Shown in pieces: positions 57,164 to 64,000 of a DNA stretch of 64,000 nucleotides. Under the pieces are notes generated by a model. The model was not told the origin of the DNA and did not search any database. It was given only the letters and a program-made list of their open reading frames with translations. Both the position numbers and the translations under genes were made by a program. The stretch is taken from positions 1 through 64,000 of the forward strand of contig JAIQDT010007600.1 of assembly GCA_021521415.1 (NCBI GenBank). Reading direction: 5' to 3'. The stretch is from Bidens hawaiensis (lineage: Eukaryota; Streptophyta; Magnoliopsida; Asterales; Asteraceae). Each line of letters opens with the position of its first letter. Within the stretch, counting starts at the first letter, position 1.

Positions 57164-57560
57164 TATAGGTCTTACGAACGAATCAAACAACTAGTTCTTT
57201 AGTCAGTTTTAACCACAAGCTAGCGGAAATTGTCACACCCCGAAAACCTTAATCTAGGCAAAGGAAGGCTTTGACTAAGTCGTTCGGGTTATGAAAAATG
57301 TCGATAGCCAATCATAATTAAGCAAAATATTATAATAACAAAGTTTGACTTTTATTTAAAAAAGTTAACTTTATTTTCAAAATAGAGCTTACACGTGTCA
57401 TAGACACGGTTTTATTACATGCCTAGATTTACACATATTCAAACACAGCACCAACTATTTTCCCATTTCGTCTTGAAGCCATCACTTACCTGAAAAACAT
57501 ATTAAAAACGTTTGTCAACACGAATGTTGATAAGTTCTCTTTATATAACAAAATAGCTTT

Positions 57561-57595
<35 letters not shown>

Positions 57596-58556
57596 TTAAT
57601 CCCAGGATATAAGGGTTCTCAACCATTACACCCCAACAATCAATTCATCATGAAAACATAACATTTTATCTTTTAAACAAATCGTACTGTTGTAGACGAT
57701 CAATGAATACAACAAGCGTATGGCTATCAAAATTGAACTCGAAACATACCAAACTCAAAATATTTTCACTTTTAACCCAACGCGATTGGAAGTGGGGGGC
57801 GTCACCCCGATAGATCTACCAATATTTTTGTGCCCTTACTATTTCGGTTAACAGTTTTTTAACCGTATATGGAAACTCGATTAGTCTAACAAACAACCCG
57901 ATGAACACTTTATTAATCTTCAAATACAAACTTCCAAGTTTAACCAAACACAATTGTTGAATCCAAACACTTTTAAGAACCCACGAATACCCTTTCTAAA
58001 ACTCGAATGCTTTTAACAACTCTTCAACACACTTATTTCAAGCTTGTAGAAACAACAAGCCTGGAACCACTTCAAACAATTTAAAACAAGTCTCAAACAC
58101 TCAAACAAGGCCAAAATTCAAGGTTGTAACCTAAGAACCACAACTAGCAGAGCCGAAAGCTCTGATACCAATTGTAGGTCCTACGAACGGATCAAACAAC
58201 TAATTCTTGAATCACTCTCTAATTATAAGCTAGCTGAAATCACTTGTGGCCAACCGAGATCACAGATCTTGTTGGTGTTTTGTTATTGCCGAAAGAAGAA
58301 AGAAAGAAAGAGTAGGGAGAGAGTTGTTGGATGGATAAGGTTGTGTATTTGCGAAAGGTTGTCTCTAGCATGTGCATGCTTCATCTTATATAGGTGAAGG
58401 CATGCCATGCTAGGCTTTCATTATTTACGGCCCATTGGGCTTTGTTTACATAGCCTCGAGCCTAAACATACAACAAATGAAAGCAAAAGCTACTAAGATA
58501 CATCGTAAATGAAACAAACATACACTAAAGACTAATATACAAAACGAGACCCTACA
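57164..58556 (-). mobile_element. Nested LTR-retrotransposon remnants
   Basis: A probable LTR spans 58173-58556 (TGTAGGTCCTACG...GACCCTACA), with the primer-binding sequence TTGGTATCAGAGC (minus strand, about 58158-58170) directly inside it. The first ~70 bp of the same LTR recur at 57164-57233 (TAGGTCTTACGAACGAATC) and then switch abruptly to TGTCACACCCCGAAAACC, which looks like the start of a different gypsy-type LTR. No polyprotein survives. An (AC)n microsatellite (about 57565-57592) lies inside. Confidence 0.6.
57565..57592. repeat. (AC)n microsatellite
   Basis: About 14 uninterrupted CA units. Confidence 0.9.
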
Positions 58557-59257
58557 CCATCCGAAAGGAAATTAAATTGCCACTATGCCTCTAATTATTA
58601 ATAAGAATTAACCGTTGTCAATGACCACTATCACCCACCTCCCACAACTCATTTTCTTTGCACGACACCGTCAAAATATTATGCGAGCCAAGAATTTCCG
58701 GTTCACTTGACCAAAAACGGATGGAATTTTGACGGATGAACACATTTTATCCCACTCGAAAATCACAAAGACTCAACCAGTTAAAATTTTCTCAAGAGGG
58801 GCGCAACCGCCCCGTCCCAAACCACATGTACGCGAACTGAATTATCTTATAAAAACCCCATATTTTTTTTAGAAATTAGTTTTGTGGTGTGTAACATTAT
58901 TCAACATCACCTTTTCTTTTATTGACCTAAACTGAAAGAAATAATAAAAACTTTAAACTTATTTTTTCTATTTACTAATGTAAGATGTCAATCTATGAAT
59001 TTATTAGAAGATCGAGTTTATTAAACAATTTGTATCAAACATATAACAAGAAACCTAAAAATCAAAATAGATACATCAAATATGTTTCTCTCTTTTGTTA
59101 TCACCTTCATTTTTCCCAAATTTACTCATCTCACACCAGAAACAATGCCATCATGACATCATCTCCATCAAACCAACCCTAATTAAATCACTCACCTCCA
59201 TCTCATTCATTCAATCAACCCACTCCAGATCCAACCATCATATCCATCACACAAATA
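58557..59257 (+). promoter_or_regulatory. Upstream region of the TMK-type receptor kinase, with possible uORFs
   Basis: A TATA-like CTTATAAAAACCCC lies at about 58846-58859. A pyrimidine- and A-rich leader follows. Two small upstream frames overlap by 4 nt: ATG at 59145 (3 codons) and ATG at 59153 (9 codons plus stop at 59182), both ending before the main ATG. Whether they are in the mRNA depends on the true start site. Confidence 0.4.
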
Positions 59258-62200
59258 ATGAAACCCCATGCACGTATCCAAACCCGACATCGATTTCTCA
59301 CATTAATCCTCAACATATTCACTCTTTCAGTCATCAACGTTCACTCGCAGTGGAATCACAACGATTCCAACGTAATGCATGTCTTAAAATCCCATCTGGA
59401 ACCCTCAAACGCCCTCGGCTGGACCGACCCGAACCCATGCAATTGGGATCACGTAACATGCTCCAAAGACAACCGCGTCACCGGAATCCAAGCCGGAAAC
59501 CTAAACCTTAAAGGCTCTCTCCCACAAACCCTAAATAACCTCACTCAACTCCAAATCCTAGAGCTTCAATTTAATCAACTCACCGGTCCACTCCCGAGTC
59601 TCACAGGGTTAACTCAGCTACAAAATCTATTAATCAACAACAACAATTTTACTTCAATACCTTCGGATTTCTTCGACGGTATGTCCTCGTTACAAAAGGT
59701 TTATCTCGATTACAACTCGTTTAATTCGTGGCATACACCGTATAGTTTAAAAATGGCGTCGAATTTGCATACATTCTCCGCAACTTCCACTAATCTCACA
59801 GGCAAAATCCCTAATTTCTTCGGTCGTAACACGTTTACCGGATTAATAACTTTACGATTAGCGTTTAATTACCTCGAAGGCGGTCTACCCACCACGTTTT
59901 CGGGTTCGTTAATTCAAAGCTTATGGCTAAATGCACAAAAGAGTACATATAAATTAAATGGTAGCATTGCGGTTTTACAAAACATGACACAATTAACCGA
60001 AGTTTGGCTTCATGGGAACATGTTTTCGGGTCCGGTTCCACAAATATGGGGTTTGAATCAGTTACAAAGTTTGAGTTTAAGAGATAACATGTTAACAGGC
60101 CTTGTACCGCCTTCTATAACCGGTTCGCAATCTTTAAAAGTTGTGAATTTGACTAATAATATGTTTCAAGGGCCAATGCCAAAGTTTAGTGATACAGTTG
60201 CTGTTGATATGTTTGGGATTGATAGCTTTTGTTCACAAGTTCCGGCTTTCGAGTGCGATTCACGTGTGAATTTGTTGATTGCGGTGGTGGAATCGGTCGG
60301 GTACCCGCAGGTTTTTGCTGCGAGTTGGCTCGGGAATGACCCGTGTAACTCGTGGTTGGGGATAACGTGTTCGACTGACGGGGAGATCACGACGGTTAAT
60401 TTTAGGAATATGAATTTAACGGGGACTATTTCGACGGATTTTTCGTCGATTTTGTCGTTGCAAAGGTTGGTTCTTGCGGATAATAATTTGACTGGGGTGA
60501 TACCTAATGAGCTTAAGGATTTGCATAGTCTTGTGGAGATTGATGTGTCAAATAATCAACTTTATGGTGAAGTTCCAAGTTTTAGACAAAATGTTACTGT
60601 GGTAAGTTTCGGGAACCCGAAAATGGAGAAAAACGAGTCAGTTTTACCGCCCGTTTCATCTCCCATAGGTGGTGGTGAAAAAATCGGTGGTTATGATGGC
60701 GGTGATAGTGGTAGTGATAGTGATCAAACAACCAGTGGTGGTGTAGACGGTAATGGTGGTGGTGACGGTGGTAGTGGTAAAAAAACGGGGTTGATTATTG
60801 GGTGTTTTAGTGGGGGTGTAGGTGCGGTTTTGGTAATCGGGTTAATAGCGTATTGCGTTTATCGGTTGAAAAAAAGGCAACCCGGAAGTCCGGTCAACGA
60901 AAGTACACCTGTGATGGACCTGGGCCACTTGGGATCCGACGGTGATGGGGTTAAAATCACGATCCCCAGGTCGGATCCCGAGAACCGGTCCCACAAAAAC
61001 AAAAATATATCGAGTGCTGGTCCCATTGACCACGAGATTGAGTTACACAATTTTGTCATTTCAATCCAGATTTTGAAAACCGTCACGAACAACTTCAGCC
61101 CGAGTAATATCCTCGGGCGGGGTGGGTTCGGGACGGTTTACAAAGGCGAATTACACGATGGGACGAAAATTGCGGTAAAAAGAATGGAGAGAATGGAAAC
61201 AGTGGAATCTAGTTTCACAAATAAGAAAGCGTTAGACAAGTTTCAGTCCGAGGTTAATATTTTGACAAGGGTTCGACACAAACATCTAGTTGCACTTTTA
61301 GGATATTGTTTGGATGTAAACGAACGGTTACTTGTGTTCGAATATATGCCACAAGGGACTTTAAGTAGGTGTTTGTTTAATTGGGAGAGTGAGGATTTGA
61401 GGCCACTTGATTGGACAACAAGATTGTTGATTGCTCTAGATGTTTCTAGAGGTGTTGAGTATTTGCATGGGTTAGCACATCAAAGTTTTATTCATAGGGA
61501 TTTAAAACCATCTAATATTTTATTGGGTGATGATATGCGGGCTAAAGTTGCGGATTTTGGGCTGGTTAAGCTTGCGCCGGATGGTAAAACTTCCGCGGCT
61601 ACACAACTGGCGGGAACGTTCGGGTATCTTGCACCAGAATATGCAGGTAATGTTTTTTGAAAGGCAAATTTCTTTTTCTTTTTAGGACTCGAACACATAA
61701 CTATTGGTTGGTTGTAGAAATAGAATTTAGAAAGTAGTATTAGATGTGTTTTATCTTTGATTATAGAAGTGGAAATTAGGTTAAAAGAAATGGTAAATAT
61801 GTAATTTTGTTAAATAATTAAGGGGTGTTAAACGTGTCGGGTTGGTTAATATGTTGCGGGCTGGGGAGTTGATTGTTCACCCTGAATGCAATAGTATTTT
61901 TATTCATGTTAAAAACGTCAACCTAACATGCACAGAATTAAAATGGTGTAACCTGAAAACGATTTGTTTAACCGGTTTCTCTAAAAGCATTCACATCCCA
62001 TCCTCCATTCCTAACCTCATTCTAAAATTAAGAGAAAGTGTAGGTGAATTTTTTAAGAGAAAAAGAATTATGAAAAGAAGAATAAATAAGTGTTATTTAA
62101 TTGAATAGAGATAAATATGGTAAATGAGTTGTAAGAGCTTTTAAAGAGTGAGAAGCAAATTTACAAAAATATAATTTGTAGTTAATTTATAAGATTAGGA

Positions 62201-63185
62201 TGGGATGTGAATGCTCTAAAAGTGTTAAAAGGATTGGTGATTGAGTTGGTTGGTTGTAAAAAATGGGTTAAACAGATTGTAAACAAGTTAGTAGGTAGAC
62301 TTGTATAAGCAAACAAGTTGGCACGTCGATATGTTTAACTAAACTGGTCAAACAGGTCAACCCGAACACGACCCGTTTAATCCATTTATCAAAACTTGTT
62401 AAACGTGCTGGTGGGTATTAATTAAGGTGTAATCATGTTAATCGGGGTTGGTGGGTTGTAAAAAGTGGGTGAAACGCGTTAAACATGTCAGCCCAAACAC
62501 GACCTGTTTAACCCATTTATCTAAACGTGGTAAATGGGTTGGTGTGTAAAATTAAAGATGTAAACGTGCAAATCAGGTTGGTGGCTTGTACAAAATAAGG
62601 TTAGGCTGTGTCGTCATTTGCCACACGAATATGAAACAAATTATTAAAATTTTAGATTTTATATTTTACTTTTATACTAATGTATATATTAACATTCATT
62701 CAGTAACGGGTCGAGTGACCACCAAGATCGACGTGTACAGTTTCGGGGTAATACTAATGGAGCTAATCACAGGCCGAAAAGCGATAGAAGAAACCCAACC
62801 CGAGGACAGTGTCCATTTGGTCCAATGGTTCAAAAAAATGCACATAAACAAAGAAACCTTTAGAAAAGCAATCGACCCATGTCTCGAACCGTTCCTAGAC
62901 GAACCGACTTTAGCCAGTGTGACCATGGTGGCTGAGTTAGCTGGCCATTGTTGTACTCTTGAACCATACCAAAGACCCGACATGTACCATGCAGTTAGCG
63001 TGCTCTCGTATCTCAATGACTTTTGGAAACCGGCTGAATCAGATCATGATGATTTTTATGCAATTGACCTTAACCGGAGTTTGCCTCAGGCACTCCAAAG
63101 GTGGCAGGCCATGGATGGGATGACAGGGGCTGGCCAGTCGAGTTGCATGGAAAATGCTAGTTTGGATGGCGAAATTCGGTCTTAA
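59258..63185 (+). CDS. TMK-type leucine-rich-repeat receptor-like kinase, 2 exons
   Basis: Exons are 59258-61646 and 62704-63185, joined across a 1,057-bp GT-AG intron in phase 1, giving 2,871 nt and 956 residues, the usual length for the TMK family. A signal peptide ends near VINVHSQW. An N-terminal LRR block follows, then the TMK-specific Cys island (about residues 335-375: [33 protein letters not shown]) and three further LRRs. A Gly/Ser/Asp-rich stalk and one TM helix (about 510-535, [19 protein letters not shown]) lead to a kinase with [31 protein letters not shown] and [20 protein letters not shown], so it looks active. The intron position just after APEYA is a TMK feature. TMKs act at the plasma membrane in auxin perception with ABP1-type proteins and in growth control. 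TMK1, TMK3 and TMK4 paralogues cannot be told apart with certainty here. Confidence 0.95.
61988..62213. mobile_element. 226-bp MITE in the TMK intron (9-bp duplication)
   Basis: Perfect 17-bp terminal inverted repeats CATTCACATCCCATCCT are flanked by CTCTAAAAG on both sides (61979-61987 and 62214-62222). The 9-bp duplication points to a Mutator-like origin. The TIR starting CA would also fit hAT with an extended match. Confidence 0.88.
62225..62610. repeat. Degenerate ~150-bp direct repeats in the TMK intron
   Basis: GTTGGT-GGTTGTAAAAA-TGGGT-AAAC and CAACCCGAACACGACCCGTTTAA-CCATTTAT recur at about 62232-62410 and 62450-62560. Similar GGTTTAAAC-type sequence occurs in a BPA1-like intron at about 53455-53710. 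Confidence 0.5.
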
Positions 63186-63562
63186 TTTGGTTTGGTTTGG
63201 TTTGTGTATTTTTATGATGCTTATTTATCTTCTCTCTTTTATTATTTGTTTAACAATTAGGAGATTTTTTTATGGTAGTATAACGCAATGCATAGATTTA
63301 TTGTTGTTTGTGAAAATAGTGTGTTAAGTTACCTTGCGTTCATTTATTTTGCAATGCACAGATTTAAACAAGTGGGTTTATCGATCCAGACATTGTATTA
63401 CCAAACCAAATGAGAGTCTTAACACACAATATGGATGGGCAAGAGGATTTTTGAACAATAATTTGGATGGACTGGACCGCCGGACTTAATACATATAATT
63501 TTTTATATATATTTTCAGAAAAATTACACTACTGAACGAAAAAAACCTGGGTGGGCCGCGAC
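63186..63562. other. TMK 3' flank
   Basis: A T-rich stretch (GGTTTGGTTTGGTTTGTG) follows the stop, as is common in plant 3' UTRs. No further gene is seen. Confidence 0.4.
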
Positions 63563-63570
63563 CCGCCTTG

Positions 63571-63791
63571 CACTGGCGAAGTTTAATTGAGGCCTGGAGT
63601 GGCCCCGGCCCCCTGTTTTTGTGCGCAGTAGTGTAAATTTACCCGTTTTCGGCCGAAAATTTTTATACGTAGTGTAAGTTTAGCCTTTTTCGGCCGAAAA
63701 TTTGAGTCCGCCCCCCTCGTTTGTGAAAATTTGCACACATTTTGAGCTCGGCCCCCCTCCCCCAGATGCGTCAGTCCAAGCTTCGCCACTG
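63571..63791. mobile_element. 221-bp hAT-type MITE
   Basis: Ends CACTGGCGAAGTTT and, inward from the right, CAGTGGCGAAGCTT. Flanking 8-mers CCGCCTTG (63563-63570) and CTGCCTTG (63792-63799) match at 7 of 8. The interior shares GGCCGAAAA and ATTTTTATACGTAGTGTAA blocks, in opposite orientation, with the element end at 2520-2816. Confidence 0.82.
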
Positions 63792-63799
63792 CTGCCTTG

Positions 63800-64000
63800 A
63801 CCCACGCTAAGATCTGCCAATGGTTGTATCCTTCATCCCTTCACTCCCCAGTTGCTACTCGAGCCTTACAATATCCACACTGGCATGGTTCAAGATCGAT
63901 ATAGAACATTTGTTAATTAATAATGGGACATGTATTTGCCTAGACTACCAGGTGCTCATGTAGTTTGATTGATGTGGTTGTATGAACACAAACTTCATGT
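63800..64000. other. Window end, no gene recognised
   Basis: Short unassigned sequence up to the window edge. Confidence 0.4.

Noticed and set aside
59095..59511. 138-codon plus-strand frame overlapping the start of TMK
   Set aside because: Out of frame with the receptor kinase; no similarity, and the TMK frame continues with family signatures.

Overview
The window is nuclear DNA of a flowering plant. Its five host genes have eudicot-style exon-intron structure with GT-AG introns and AT-rich spacers, and most of the rest is plant transposable-element DNA. The repeat types (for example GAGCC-rich terminal-repeat elements, and Ty3 LTRs starting TGTAACACCCCG) suggest an asterid, perhaps Asteraceae. 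That is an inference from style, not a proof.

Layout. 1-7.7 kb: repeats only, namely a PIF/Harbinger derivative (640-1471), a hAT-type end (about 2520-2816) and a Helitron with a textbook 3' end (about 3675-6749). 7.8-10.7 kb: a VIT1-type vacuolar iron transporter (minus strand, 4 exons), with nested MITEs in intron 1 and a hAT MITE just upstream. 11.76-23.7 kb: a complete, recently inserted but internally decayed Ty3/gypsy element with 3,112-bp LTRs. 23.7-32.7 kb: repeat spacer and a 5-kb Helitron (26630-31621) built of ~650-700-bp tandem units and interrupted by a hAT-like insertion. 32.7-34.7 kb: a PIF/Harbinger element with an apparently intact two-exon transposase. 34.95-42.95 kb: CCZ1 (minus strand, 9 exons), carrying a gag-protease-only Ty1/copia element in intron 2 plus a small Helitron, SINE and tandem-duplication sequence in other introns. 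43-47.1 kb: a ~190-bp tandem repeat, a Harbinger MITE whose ends match the transposase element, and another Helitron-like element. 48.0-52.3 kb: an SDS-type meiotic cyclin (plus strand, 7 exons). 52.5-54.5 kb: a BPA1-like RRM protein (minus strand, 5 exons), convergent with SDS. 55.8-58.6 kb: a 602-bp fold-back Mutator-like element and nested LTR debris. 59.3-63.2 kb: a TMK-type LRR receptor kinase (plus strand, 2 exons) with a MITE in its intron. 63.57-63.79 kb: a hAT MITE.

The host genes are unrelated in function: vacuolar iron storage, Rab7 activation at late endosomes, meiotic recombination, an ACD11-partner family protein, and auxin/cell-wall receptor signalling. They form no operon or cluster. 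All five open frames could be assembled end to end with consistent splice phases and no premature stop. The most interesting material is the mobile DNA: a possible Harbinger transposase source with matching-end derivatives in the same window, a young-looking but coding-dead gypsy element, a copia element whose open frame runs out of its own LTR, satellite-like Helitron interiors, and several MITEs with clear target-site duplications inside or beside host genes.
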